The notes below the pieces were generated by a model that was not told the origin of the DNA, did not search any database, and worked only from the letters and a program-made list of their open reading frames with translations. A DNA stretch of 64,000 nucleotides, taken from Phylloscopus collybita (Eukaryota > Chordata > Aves > Passeriformes > Phylloscopidae). How positions within the stretch are numbered: the stretch's first letter is position 1; every line of letters starts with the position of its first letter. The DNA is taken from positions 8,312,001-8,376,000 of the forward strand of contig JAJNNQ010000137.1 in assembly GCA_027886175.1 (NCBI GenBank), read 5' to 3'. Positions 38,027-49,963 of this stretch are shown piece by piece. The translations under genes were made by a program, and so were the position numbers.

Positions 38027-40594
38027 AAGCCCTCAGTTAATTTTTTATTGAATGAGTTATATTTACACTCTGCTATATGCAGGAACTCAAGTTTCAGACT
38101 GCCAAGAGCACAGGATGGGACCATGTGGTTATTGGCTGGTCTACCCTTCAGTACAACAAAGTCGTTATTGATACTTTTGCTTTTGAAATGGTTCAGTGTA
38201 TCCCCATCAACCAAATCTGGTTTGTGTAAATGGCTCAGTCTGCCCACACACGCCACTCACAAAATTCCAGACACTGCTCCTCCCTTTCTACACCGTGTTT
38301 GGTGTATTTATTGCAGGATATTGCATTTTTATTAGCTTTTTAAGGAATAAAATTCTATTGTGTTCTGTTTCTTTTACGTATTATTAGTATTAAGTATTAA
38401 GTATTAGTATTAGTATTAAGTATTATGTATGTAAATTCTTAAGATTCTAAACAAAAATTGAAGTAATTTCAAAAGGCATCCAATGCAGAAGGACATATTC
38501 TTATCAATTTTTTCCTGAGTTTAACAACTTCTTAGATATTTTATTTATGTTTTGGGAGATGGTGGTTCACCTCTCTGCTTTGCTGCAAAAATATTATCTT
38601 AGGAAAGTCAGTTAGGTATGGTGAAAAATGAAAATACAACTATAAATATAAACTGAAAGAATGCAAAGAAATTAAAATGAAGTGAGAATAATTATGTAAA
38701 ACATAATAATATATCTTATATTGTCACAAATATAATATTGTAGCAGTTACCAATATACACCATGTCATAGTGAAGACTGTGTTATAAGACTAAATAAAGA
38801 TTAGCACTGAGAAGCTATTTGAGTACTAATCTCTAAAACAATTATTGATAATCAAACAAATTGCATCTTTCAGGGTTAACTGCATCAAACCCAACTGAGT
38901 TCTTAAGAAAGCTGCATTGTAGTCAATAGTTTGAATTGCTATGTTTGCTACCTGTTGAAGCAGCTACAGAAGGGCAGGCACTATGAGTCCACACCGAGCA
39001 AACTGGTTGACCTAATAATGTTATATTTCTGTTTAATGCTGCTTTTCAAATGGTAGAGAAGCTCTGCTGCAACAGACTTAAGATACTGCAAAGCCCATTC
39101 ATTGAAATAATAATTCCTGGACTAAGCACTGCCAGAGGAGTTGAATGAGTGTGAAATATTGGCATCTCTTATATCTGGGCTCCAAGGGTAGTATTCATCT
39201 CTCCAGATATAGACAACTTGAGTTGTTCTTCTAAGCTGCTTTCTGGCTTGTGCAAGACACAGACACTACCATCTCATGCTGTAATAATTTTCTACGACTT
39301 CTAGACCCCTTTCTCTCTGCTGTCTTTGAGGGGTAATACCAGGCTCAGACAGAAAGCCTACATTTTAGATACTTGGAGTGAAAATAATGAAATCCCATGT
39401 TCTCCTTGCTTACAGATCAGAAAAGGACAGCTGGAACCTACCACAAATAAGTTTTTATTAACTGCCCTTCACAAAGTTGAAAAAAATCACAGTTTGTGTA
39501 CCTGTGCTAATGAGGTCTCATGTAGAAGACTCTCAGATGCTTTAACTGATGCTCTTGGGATAGTCTAAGTGAAAGAAATGTTACTAGAGAGTAACAGCAC
39601 AAAAGTGTTTCTAGAAATGCTGCTTGATGCCCCTTGTGAATCTCATTTCAACATTGCGTGATAAGCCAGTGTTGCAACTCTTGTGGCATCTGTTCTATCT
39701 GAAACTATCATAATACTTTGTGACAATGGATTCGGTTCATGGGGACTGAGAATACACCCTCCTATTTTATCTGAAGCATCACGGACTTGGAATCACTGCT
39801 GTCAGGGCAGCTGGAGGGGGGTCATGCAGCCTCTCCTGCATGTCTTTGTCCAACAGCATGTATCTGCAGGCTCTAGAAAGACTTCTCTGGAAAACTAACT
39901 CCATCCAATCTGGCAGCCATGAAGAGAGGTGCAAGGACTGCCTTTAACATGCCAGGAGGCTTCCTTCCAGACTTTATCCAGATCTTTGTCTAAAACGCAG
40001 ACAGGTGAGCTGATCTATAAGGCAAAATTCATTACCCTGAACTTTTTTTTTTTTTAAGCAAAAAGATGTTCAAAAATTTAATATTTTTTAAAAATATTTT
40101 CTAGACTTAAGAGTCCTTATTTTGTCTGAAATGAGTTTATTGAGATGGCAGTTCTGTGGAATAGATAAAATACTGAAGACATAAGCAAGTGGGAACAGGC
40201 AGAAAGAAGAGCCTTCAAGAGGTGTGGGTTGAATAAAAGGGTAAGATATGAGTAAGTTTTTACTGACTAGTCACTCAGCAAAACTGCAATTCTTTTACAC
40301 TTATTTTCAGCTAGATAGGGAAATCAGCAGTGGTTCTGGCAACAAAATATCTCAGAAGGATCCCTCCATGAAAAATATATTGCAGCTCAATCCTGTTCCC
40401 ACTGGGTCAGGGTCAGACTGCTCTAGGACTGCAGGGAGGTGATGGGATGGGTATGTTATGCAGACAGCTATGCCATTAACATGTTCAAAACAGAACCACT
40501 CCTTGTAAAAGGAAACCCTACTGAAGGGAATGTGGCTGTCTTCTCTTCATTTCAAATAATAGAAGGTTTTCCTCCATCTGTCTCCAGTGACTTA
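38023..40594. other. AT-rich non-coding stretch with a GTATTA repeat
   Basis: Holds the GTATTA repeat listed separately and an eleven-base T run near 40,045. No gene or recognised mobile element was seen. Confidence 0.6.
38379..38430. repeat. GTATTA/AGTATTA degenerate tandem repeat
   Basis: About eight GTATTA-type units with variable one- or two-base spacers (AGTATT, AAGTATT). It is a simple repeat with imperfect phase. Confidence 0.85.
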
Positions 40595-40601
40595 CTTCAT
40601 C
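40595..40601. repeat. Left target-site duplication of solo LTR
   Basis: CTTCATC immediately precedes the TG of the LTR and recurs exactly after its terminal CA at 40,898-40,904. The exact match marks an integrase-mediated insertion. Confidence 0.8.
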
Positions 40602-40807
40602 TGTTGCCCTGTTCTTCTCTGTTTTTCTAAAGTTCATTTCAGCCTTCTGTGTTCGCATTTTAGAAATGGAGTTTCTCACGCACTTTTCATGTAAATAATG
40701 GTTATTTGGCATTCCATTCTGGAGGAGGAGAGAACTGATAGACTGTTGAGCAGTGTAATTAGAAAGGACAATTTTATTCCTCCAATCAATGGTCACTGTT
40801 GGAATTC

Positions 40808-40814
40808 TATAAAT
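40808..40814 (+). promoter_or_regulatory. LTR TATA box
   Basis: TATAAAT lies in the last third of the solo LTR, upstream of the polyadenylation signal. This is where the U3 promoter TATA element of a short avian LTR is expected. Current activity is unknown. Confidence 0.6.
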
Positions 40815-40827
40815 GTCAAAGTCTGTA

Positions 40828-40833
40828 AATAAA
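40828..40833 (+). terminator. LTR polyadenylation signal AATAAA
   Basis: A canonical AATAAA sits 64 bases before the LTR end and 14 bases after the TATA element, which would place it upstream of the R/U5 junction. The very small TATA-to-AATAAA spacing implies that the signal lies upstream of, or at, the transcript start. Confidence 0.6.
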
Positions 40834-40897
40834 CTGCCCTTTTTGCCTTGGACATCTCAGTGCGTGAGTGTCGCTCCTTTCGTGTTGCATTGCAACA

Positions 40898-40904
40898 CTT
40901 CATC
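40898..40904. repeat. Right target-site duplication of solo LTR
   Basis: CTTCATC, identical to 40,595-40,601. No mismatch has accumulated, which is compatible with a fairly young insertion, although seven bases give little power. Confidence 0.8.
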
Positions 40905-43799
40905 TGTGTGAATTTTCAGTCCTTCAGACGTGTGAAGAGAGTAATTTCGATTTATCTTAAATTTAGTTAATGTTATCCTTTAAGGCTTTGAAATACCTTT
41001 GAAAATCTGTGCCAAAGTAGAAACACGAGAAGAGTTCTGATTGAATAGTTCTGATTCTTGAAACAAGCACAAACAAGGAAATCCTGATTTCACACAAACC
41101 TGTTCAGCAACATATTCCTGATAAGGAACTCAGTTTTTTGTGTTTCTGTTGAATTTCAGTTGAGTTCCTTTTGGCTGGATTTCGTAAGTTTTGGGCCTGT
41201 GTTTGTTTTTAAATAATGTGTTGAATGCCTCTTGGTTACTTCTGTAGGCATTAAAGGAATGCATATAATGAAGAATAATTATCATTATTTGCTGTTCCCT
41301 GGAAAGCAGGAAGATAATTTTGTTGAAAAGGGCTGTAAATAAGTCTCTAAGAATAACAGCCAGCATCCAGAATATGCCTGAGGACTATGTCATAGGAGTA
41401 ACATTTTCCACAAACTCATCAGTGAGGTTCTAATAGCTGTTTTCTGTTTAGCAGAACACTGCTCCCCTGTCTTTCAAAATTATTTCAGCTTTCACTAAGC
41501 CCGAAATTTCACTCTTTTTTTTTTATTATTATCAGACTGAAACTGTGCTTTATTCCCTACATTATAAGACACAGTCACTTAAAATTGGAACTTGATTGCT
41601 ATTCTCTCTAAAATAAATCCCACTTATAAAGTTCTATGTATGTATATAACAGTTAAATTATTTCTTGACCCCTGGGATGAAAAGTTTTCCAGACCCTCAA
41701 TGTAGAATGCAAATCAGGATCAGTTCCTGAAAAACAAAAATACTGCCTATATTTACTTAAATAATTTGGTTCTGTATATTAAGCCTATCAAGAACATACA
41801 GACCTTGATCTAAATTTGATTTTCAGCCATGGCTAACTTCAGCATAGTTGTAGGGAGATATGCTGCATTTGAGTGCAAGGTATTTCTCCCTCAATCTGAA
41901 TCGTGGAAACATTTGATCACCCACCAAGTGACCATTTACATTTTTTTTTTTTTGAAAGCTGATTCTGTTCTTAAATTGCTATAATAGATCCAGAGCCACA
42001 TGAGGGCCCTGAGAAAGGAAATTATCTAGTTGGCCACCTTTCACTTGGAAAAGAAGTCTCCACGTTTTGTAGAGGATGCCACATGTTTTGGAGGGAAAAG
42101 TCTTATTATTCTGGAAATTAAACTATTTTAAACTACTATAGGCAGTGTCAGTCTCCAAAAATATTACTGTCAACACATGAAAACCAAGGCACTTGTTCTG
42201 TGCATAAATTCATGGAAGAGCTCAGAGCAAATTATAAAGGAAGTCAGCATCCTTCTCCCATATACACTACTCTTCAGCAGTCTTTTGAATTCACAAAGAA
42301 CTCCAAGAACTCTTTCAGGTTTTCTGCCACATAAGCTTCTCTAAATTGCCTGAAAATGTCTTTTTTTTTTCCTCTTATTTCATAACTGTATGGATAAATC
42401 TAGTGGATGGAATAGTAATTTTGTTTAATTGTATTTTAGACCTTTGTCTTGAGTCCCATCAGGAATACACTTCTTTTACACATGATAATCTTCTAGTACT
42501 TCCCCCCCAGTTATTGGCAGTAAATTCAAGATGTTCCTCTGAAGCACTATTAAAAATATATATTTTGTATCTGTTCTGGCTCCTACCTTCTGTGTCAATT
42601 GAAGAGACACTTCACTGGAATGTCTTAGTTGCAATCTACAGACAGCCTGGACAGAAACTTGTGACACAAAAATGTGAAAGCCTGATCTGATTTCTACCAA
42701 AACCTTTGGGCTACTGTGTTAAAGGCTGTAATAATTTCTTAACTTTTATGCTTCATTCTTACTAACATTAGTTAAGCTCCCATTTGCTGAGCATGTTGTG
42801 CAGTATATTGAAATGAGTGGAAGATTCATATTGACATCACAGTACTAAACCTCACTAATGTGCAGCCAGTTATTTTCAATGCAAGTATAGCAACTAGCAA
42901 TCTTATCAGAAAAGATCAGAAAACACTGCACAACATATTTTTGGTGTCTGAAAACATTAAACAGGCAACTTCTTTACAAAGTATCTGGAACTGAAATTTC
43001 TGTACTTAATGATACAGTATTTTTTAAATTTCATAATAAAATTTTATTGAAAATAAATAAACACAGAAGTTGTGTTTATAATTAAAATATGGAGAAGAAT
43101 TAAGTCAGACCAAAGCATCACAAAAAATGAGCAAATTGCTAAGAAAAAGTTCTTATGTTATTTTTTTGCCAAATTATTTTGGAGAAATTCCTAGCTTTGA
43201 CTTTTCCTCCCCATTTTAACCTGTCAAGATGAATTCCAGAGATATTAACAAGCATAATTTGAAGTGAAATTTCTTTTGCACTACAAAGTTACTGTTCTTA
43301 TCAATGTGAGTGTGAAAACTAGTTGTATCTGGATTATTTGCTCAAATGTATAAGTACTTCATAACTCCACCACTGAAATTAATAGATGCATAGCAATTAA
43401 AAACTAGTTTTTCAAAATACCATACACTCCTTTAGGTTAATTATGTGAAGTTCTGTATAAAATTACTTTCAAATAATATTTATCCATGTCCCATCCTGCT
43501 GAAATACTGGAAAAAACCCCTATACTCCACAACTACTACTGTGTGTACTGATTCAGATTGCAATTGTATTTGCTTCTCAAGACATGGTTACAGTATTAAT
43601 GTGCTGCTGCTTTCTTAGCTACCAGTAACTGCTGAGTAACTCAAATGTATAGAGCAAGGGATGCTCACATACCTTACTAGGGTGCTGTGTCACAAAGACA
43701 CAGCTATGCTGCTTTTGGGGCATGACCTAGATGAAATCCTTGAATTAGCTTCCATTGCAAAACAAGTTTGGGCTGCAGAGTGAAGTAACTGGAAGCAAC
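40905..43799. other. AT-rich non-coding stretch, nothing assignable
   Basis: No gene or recognised repeat. T runs occur near 41,515-41,524 and 41,942-41,953. The 114-codon frame at 42,346-42,690 shows no domain. Confidence 0.6.
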
Positions 43800-43854
43800 T
43801 ATTATTATCATTATTGTTATACCATCATTATCATTATTATCAATAACAATAATT
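43800..43854. repeat. Degenerate ATT/ATC array containing an inverted repeat
   Basis: Mixed ATT and ATC units contain an 11-base perfect inverted repeat, ATTATTGTTAT (43,810-43,820) against ATAACAATAAT (43,843-43,853). The low complexity makes a chance origin likely. Confidence 0.85.
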
Positions 43855-46723
43855 TGATAGGACATAGAAGGAACATAGGAAAAGTATTTCAAAATTGGAT
43901 GCAACTAAAACTCTAAAGAGAGATATGTGATTTGATAACATTTAGAATGTACTCCTAAAATAACACTGTATTTTTATTTTTTGTTGATTTTTATTTCACA
44001 ATATGTCTCATCTGCTCCAGTAAAACTTCCATGAAGATTTTTCAATCTAAAGGTCTTTAAGTCCTGCAGATCTGGTCAAGTTTGGCCTAATCTGCTCCAG
44101 ACTGGGATTAATCCTGCCATTTTAGAATTGGACACATAGGTATTGTTACCCAAGACTTACATCCCATAATCTCTTCTTTGTGAAAGGTGAGGAGTGGTGA
44201 TCTCCAGGAAGGATAAAAAATTTATCCTAAAATAGGATAAGATTAGACAGATATGTTGGCCTCTATATTTCCCTATTTCTCTCTCTACTACTTTCTAGTT
44301 GTAAACCAAATTCTTGTCTCTACAGATTCAGCTTGGAAGCATCCTCTGGCACTTCTAGGGTGCCTTTTATCTGATCTGTGTTAGATGTCTTCTTCAGAGT
44401 GAGATGAAGCATGCCCTACAAATATCTACTTCTCTCCATTGACTGTAAACAAGATCTAAATGACTCCTTCAGTAGGCAGCTACTTTTGTCCAGAAGATTG
44501 CCATAGCACACATAGCTGGAGGCAGAGTTAGATAATTTCAGAATAATGAACATCTCCAGGGGTTTACACATCCTTTCTGGGGCTATATATAACCTCATAT
44601 TTATTGAAACTGTTCTCATACACATTAGCAGCCAAACTGGCACTAAGATCAAGGGAGAGAAGAGATATACTAAATCAAATCTCATATTCTACTTCTGGTC
44701 AGTCCTGAGAACAGGTCACATTCATTGAATCCATATTTTATGAGTTATACATCTGAACTCAGAATAAACTTTATCCAAACCCACATTTGGTCACAGCATA
44801 AATTCAGTGTGGTGTGCCAGACCCAAGTTTGATGGCATTCCAGTGTGTAGAACCCAAGGATGATTTTGTGCAAGTTTGGCCAAGTTTTAAATAAAGCTCA
44901 GACAGTAGAAACATAAAATATAAGTTTGTGGTGTTTTTTGGAGTGAAGGGAAATTTTAGGGGAAATCAGACTATCTTTTCACAGAATTGCTTGTGAAAAC
45001 TATCAAAGAGCAGTCTAGCCATTACATACTTCTTTTCATAATTTGCTAACACAAAGCTCTTAAGGAACTTTGAGACAATGTAATGACTTACTAGTTTTTG
45101 GGTTTTTGGATTTCCCATCCCTCATTAACTTCATCTGCAGTTCTTCAAGCAGCATAAAAGAGAGTAGTATGATCTTCATATTAGGCAGATAGAAAACAGA
45201 AGGCATCAGAATGTTTCCTAAGGATAGCAAACAGGCCCTGGAAAAATCAAAATTGCAAAACCTGTTTTTTTAAGCTCTAGGCCAGGCTTCTTTACATGAA
45301 ACAGCACCCCTTACACTGGAACTAATATAAAGTGTGTGTACATGCATTCAAGCATGTCTAAATCTTCAGGATGTTGACATGACAGTATTTAAATTTCCAG
45401 ACTAAATTATATTCAATTTCCATTGCATGGTGTCATAAAGGCTGGTAGAGAATATGTTTTCAGGCAATGAATTGCTTTCAGTGACGTAGTAACTGAATAT
45501 ATTCCTGAAAAAATGTATAGGTTATGAGGCTGAGCAGATCCCAATGCTGCTAATTGGCCAGAGATGTTGCTGAATTGTTCTAATCAGTGTTCAATGTATT
45601 GCAAGGCAAAATTTGATGCTGTAGGCTACATCTTAAGTAATTTTTTCTTCATATTACATGTGTAGGCATAGATACAAAATAAGTATTTTGATTTGACTCC
45701 TCATTTAAGTTGGCAGTGTTCAAAGCAGGGAGTGAATGAAACTCCAGCTAAAATTAAGTGTTTAGAAATGAGTAGTTAATGAAAAATAAATAAGATGGCA
45801 ACTGAGAGTGTACTGTTTTAGACAGGTAGAAAGACGATTACTCTCTGAAGAGTGAAATGATTGAAGTAAGAAATATAGGATATGAATCATACAGTACAGT
45901 TGCAATAAACTCAGAAAATCACCCAGTAAAGGAACAGAACTTAAATAAACTATATGTATTTAGGGGGCTCCAAGGCTTCAGACTTAACAGCTTAAGGACT
46001 TCGTATTTCGCTTTTAGAGACTGCTGAACTTGCTAAAGGATTTGGAAAAATAAAGAGCATTTGAAAAATGAGAGCTTGCATATGCCAAGCATTACTCCAT
46101 GGAGACTTGGAAAGGCCAAGAAATATGCTCTGCAGAGAGGGCACCTTGCACTGTGGGTAGTATGTGCTGTCCCCAAGCTGCACACAATCCCTGCACTGTC
46201 AGAGACAGCTGCACCCATCCTGGTAGAAGAGTAATGGGAACTGGTTTGGGCTGGGGCTGTAATACCTCATTTCTTCCCTGGCTTTCTCTTGTGTGAGATA
46301 CAGTAAAGCAGCCATGAGATGTTCATTGCATTTCATCTGTCTGTGTCTCCTGGAGCAGCTCAAGGGAGATGGACAGAACATCTCCCTGTTCACATATGCC
46401 ACTCATGTAACAAGGCAGTCATCTAAAATTCATTCTGCCTAAGGTAATACAACTACACCATCTTTAGGTTAGGCTGACTTTCACTCCAGGTTTGAGATTT
46501 TGGAGCCAAGTGGCTTGAATATCTTTAACTTTAACAGACTTTAACAGTCTGTACAGCTAAAGCTTGACTGAGGACACTCTTGGCTTTCCCAGAGCAGTTA
46601 GCACACAAACCAAGACATGCACAGAGGAGGAACAAAGAGTTTGCACTTGAATGTGAGCTGTAAACTAAGATGTAATCTAAAATCATAATGCAGATGTATT
46701 CTTACCTCTTCTTTAACACTTTT
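43855..46723. other. AT-rich non-coding stretch, nothing assignable
   Basis: No gene or recognised repeat was seen. Overlapping frames at 46,000-46,400 on both strands lie in slightly GC-richer sequence and show no domain. Confidence 0.6.
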
Positions 46724-46775
46724 AGATTTATAAATAATGAAAATTTCATAGATTTATAAATAATGTAAATTCGTT
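46724..46775. repeat. Two-copy tandem duplication, 26-base period
   Basis: AGATTTATAAATAATGAAAA (46,724 on) recurs 26 bases later as AGATTTATAAATAATGTAAA with one difference. It is a small local duplication. Confidence 0.85.
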
Positions 46776-49775
46776 ATACTGAAGCTGTAGATGCACTTTT
46801 CTTGAGGGTTAAAATGTGATTATTTTATGGAATTCAAAACATATAAACCCCATATTTTATATCTTGTTATTACAAGGAAAAAAAAATTCTTTCTAAGCTA
46901 GAAAGCTTTAGAAAGATATAAAGCAAACGATTGTGTAACCCCTCCTTTTCTCCCTCAAAAATGTTGTCCTTAACAGCCATTTATTTATTCCTTTTTCCAC
47001 TTTCTTTAACATTGTGTCCTGTATATTGTGCTGTGCAAACCCATTCACAAAGCGAAAAGCTTTTCTCCACTGAAGTTCCTCAGCCATTTCTGCTGTCAAG
47101 TCTACCATCTCCAGTTGCTTCACCTTCTCAGCTGTGCTGCACAAGAGCACCCATGGAAAGGGTACATAATGGTATCAGTGTTTTTCCTGACAGCTTCTGC
47201 ACTCTCTCCTTACTATTTCCTATCCTTTCTGATTTATGTTGATCTTCTACATTACAGGGCTAAAGATTGTGTCATTTGCAGTATTTCTGACCTCAGACAC
47301 TCGAAAGAAATGTGTTAGCTCCTGAATAATAATGAACTTGGTTTTAGAAATATGTATTTGCATGATCATGTTTACATATTTTATTTGCCCTCTTCAATTT
47401 TACATGAGACTTCACAGTTAACGTTTTAACCATGAGGGCTAAGGTGAGGTGGTTTTTACATGAAGGTTGAGATTGTTATGTAAAAATATTACTCCAGGAG
47501 CTGAAGGTCAGAGAAAATATCAGATATCCCAAAATCTGTGATTAAAATAAAATACAGTATTCATTTGGGTTGAGGAGACATCTCTTTGAATACTAAGATT
47601 TTACTCAATCATTATTTATCTTCCAGGATCCTACAACTCAAAGTTCTCTTTTCGTGTGAGTGCTTTGTCTACTGATCAAGAGATGACAGATTCATAAAAG
47701 CTGACCCACTAATGAAGTTCTTCACACTTTGAGGATGAGGAACAAATGCCAAGACTATCACCCTTTCAAAGTTACTCTGTACTTTGGCAATTAGATATGA
47801 AAGGAAGAGTTCAGTGCATGTTAGCAATCTTTTGGTCTATTTTTTTTACCACAGCTGAAAAAAGAACTTGAAAATGGGCCTACAGAGAGTGAAAAGAGGC
47901 TTTCTAGACAAAACTGAATTTTTTTTCCATGAAGAACCTGTGATGGAGATCTCTGAGAGGAGACTAAGTGTTGGACCTGGGCCGCAGACATGATCAGAAA
48001 ACTTTGTTGCATTCAGAGAGAATGCATATAAATGGGAAAAAATCTCACATGACTGTATCACCATTCTATATAAAGGATTTAATATTGGAAATCTGGCGTT
48101 ATGGTGCTAGCAAGAATTTTAAATTTGATTTATGGCTTTCCTTTTTAATAGTGGAAGGAAGGGAATCTAACACAGTGCATTCTTGAAAGTGTCTAACTAA
48201 AAAGGACAGCCTGGTAAATGTATCCACAAGGAAATATATTTTCTTAATTCCCTCCACCCATCTAAATGATAATCATAAATTACAGAAATTTAAATATTAA
48301 TTTCTCCTTCAACTTTGTCAAACTAATCCCATGTATTTCAAATACTTACGATTAATATATGAAATAATACTGTCATTAATTTTAGTGGCAATATGCTATG
48401 CGTAACATCAAATATCTGCAGGTTACAATTTTTTTAGGTACAAATGAATAAATATTAAGAGGTCAAATCTAAATGGACAGATTTCAATTCTTGGTCAGGA
48501 AAATTTACAGAAAAATCAATCTACCAGGTTTAATGTGATTTAAAATATTCTAAAAAATGTAAAATACATTTAAGACATTGTATTTAGGACCTTGTTACTT
48601 TTGCTGCATTATGCAGTAAAGCTTAGTGAGGAAAATCAATGTGGTGCAAAGCTATAGAGTAAAATCTTCCAAATAAAGATCAAATTGTACCATCAGTTAA
48701 AGTCTTTAAAGTCACCCCTTCTATCAAGTTATACAAAGAAAACATCTGCTTGAACACTCCAGATGAAGCTCTGGCATGAGAACCTACACATTATCCTACA
48801 TGATGAACAGTGAGGTGATTCACAGTGGCAGAAAGAACATCATTATGTAATTTCAAAGAAGAATGGGTAACTGATGTTTTAAATGATGACATGACAAAAT
48901 GATTAGGCTGAGTGGAGGTAAGTTACTTCCAGTATCTGGCAGTGGAATGCAATTTCAATTCAACAGCAGCAGTGCTCTTGTGCTCTTGTGAGTACTTGAA
49001 AAAGATAAAGATCAAAGGATAGTGGGTTAGGCTATGGGAATCTTGTAGATAAAACTACAAATCTGGATGAGCAACTGCAAGCTGCTCTCAGCTTTTTGGT
49101 CTCTTTTCATTCCATCCAAAATACATCTGCAAAGATTTTCTATCTTGTTCTTTCCTTGTTTCCTTACATACTAATTTCCATCTTCTCTTCCTCACTTTAA
49201 AACACTTCACAAGTCCACCCCTGTTTGCACCACTGCCCTGCTCACCTCTTCCTCTCTCTGCAGCCTTCCAGCTCTCCTTTTCTGACTGCCCTCTTTGTCT
49301 TCCAAACCTACTGAACATTTTGCACCTTTATTACTATGCCACCCTGTAGCTCTGGAACAGCCTGCTGGTTATTCCAGGAAAAACAGCTCCTCTGCTGCCT
49401 TTAAAACCTTCTTTGAAAATTCGTCACACTTATGTTTTGGTATGTCAGGGAACAGACCTTCTTCCCTTGATTTGATGTACAGAGGGATAACTTCCATGTA
49501 TCATTCCTGGCAGCCTGCAACCACATAAGGAAGGAGATAACAAGTCAGAGTTCATGAATGAAGGTGTACAGGGTCTCACTATTCGGCAAACTGCCAGGAT
49601 TGAGGTAGTTTAAAAAAGTGTAGTTAAAACAAGTTAAAACGGTGTAGGAACACACTCACACTTGTTTCCCTCTTGATTTTATTTAATTTAAATGATAACT
49701 TTTTTGGAAGCCAGCATAAAGCACTCTAATCAATATGTGGCATAAAACATCTTCTATCAATTAATAAATTACTCT
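46776..49775. other. AT-rich non-coding stretch with a pyrimidine-rich piece
   Basis: The piece at about 49,100-49,310 is strongly pyrimidine-biased on the plus strand. Overlapping frames at 46,908-47,318 have no domain. No repeat family was assigned. Confidence 0.55.
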
Positions 49776-49963
49776 CTTATAGCACTTTTCATCAGCACAC
49801 GTGAGAATATTATACAGGATTGTTCCTAATTTGAAGAAGGGGAGATTGAAGCACAGAGATGTGAGATCCATTTCCATGGACACATCAGTCTAGCACAGAA
49901 ACAGAAATAAATCCACATCCTCTGAATTCCAGCTTTGAGGCCTATCCACCACAGCATGTGGCC
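49776..49963 (-). mobile_element. Ancient MIR-like SINE relic (reverse orientation)
   Basis: TTATAGCACTTTTCATCAGC, then GGGGAGATTGAAGCACAGAG, a CACATCAGTCTAGCACAGAA block, ATAAATCCACATCCTCTGAA and GGCCTATCCACCACAGCATG match, in order, the reverse complement of a MIR-type repeat (GGGGAAACTGAGGCACAGAG, GTCACACAGCAAGTC, AGAACCCAGGTCTCCTGA, and a CCACTAGACCATG end). It is the longest MIR-like relic here, reaching into the tRNA-related head. Its divergence points to an old insertion. Confidence 0.72.

Larger units (their letters stand above)
40602..40897 (+). mobile_element. Solo LTR of an endogenous retrovirus, 296 bp
   Basis: The element starts with TGTTGC and ends with GCAACA, a perfect 6-base terminal inverted repeat with the TG...CA ends expected of a retroviral LTR. 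It is flanked by an exact 7-base direct repeat. Inside, a TATA-like TATAAAT (40,808-40,814) is followed 14 bases later by AATAAA (40,828-40,833), then a GTGAGTGTCGCTCCTTTCGT tail typical of a U5 end. No primer-binding site, internal region or second LTR follows, so this is a solo LTR left by recombination between two LTRs. The target duplication (6 bases is usual for class II/ERVK-like elements) and the short length suggest an ERVK-type family, but that is inference. It has no coding capacity. Confidence 0.85.

Noticed and set aside
42346..42690. 114-codon plus-strand frame with hydrophobic segments
   Set aside because: Hydrophobicity follows from T-rich codons; no conserved motif or gene context.
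49295..49440. Possible relic of a LINE reverse-transcriptase C-terminus (CTCTGGAACAGCCTG, reading LWNSL, then FKTFFENSSHL in another frame)
   Set aside because: Only two short words match, in different frames, and the nearby MIR-like relic is in the opposite orientation, so a joint L2-type element is not supported.
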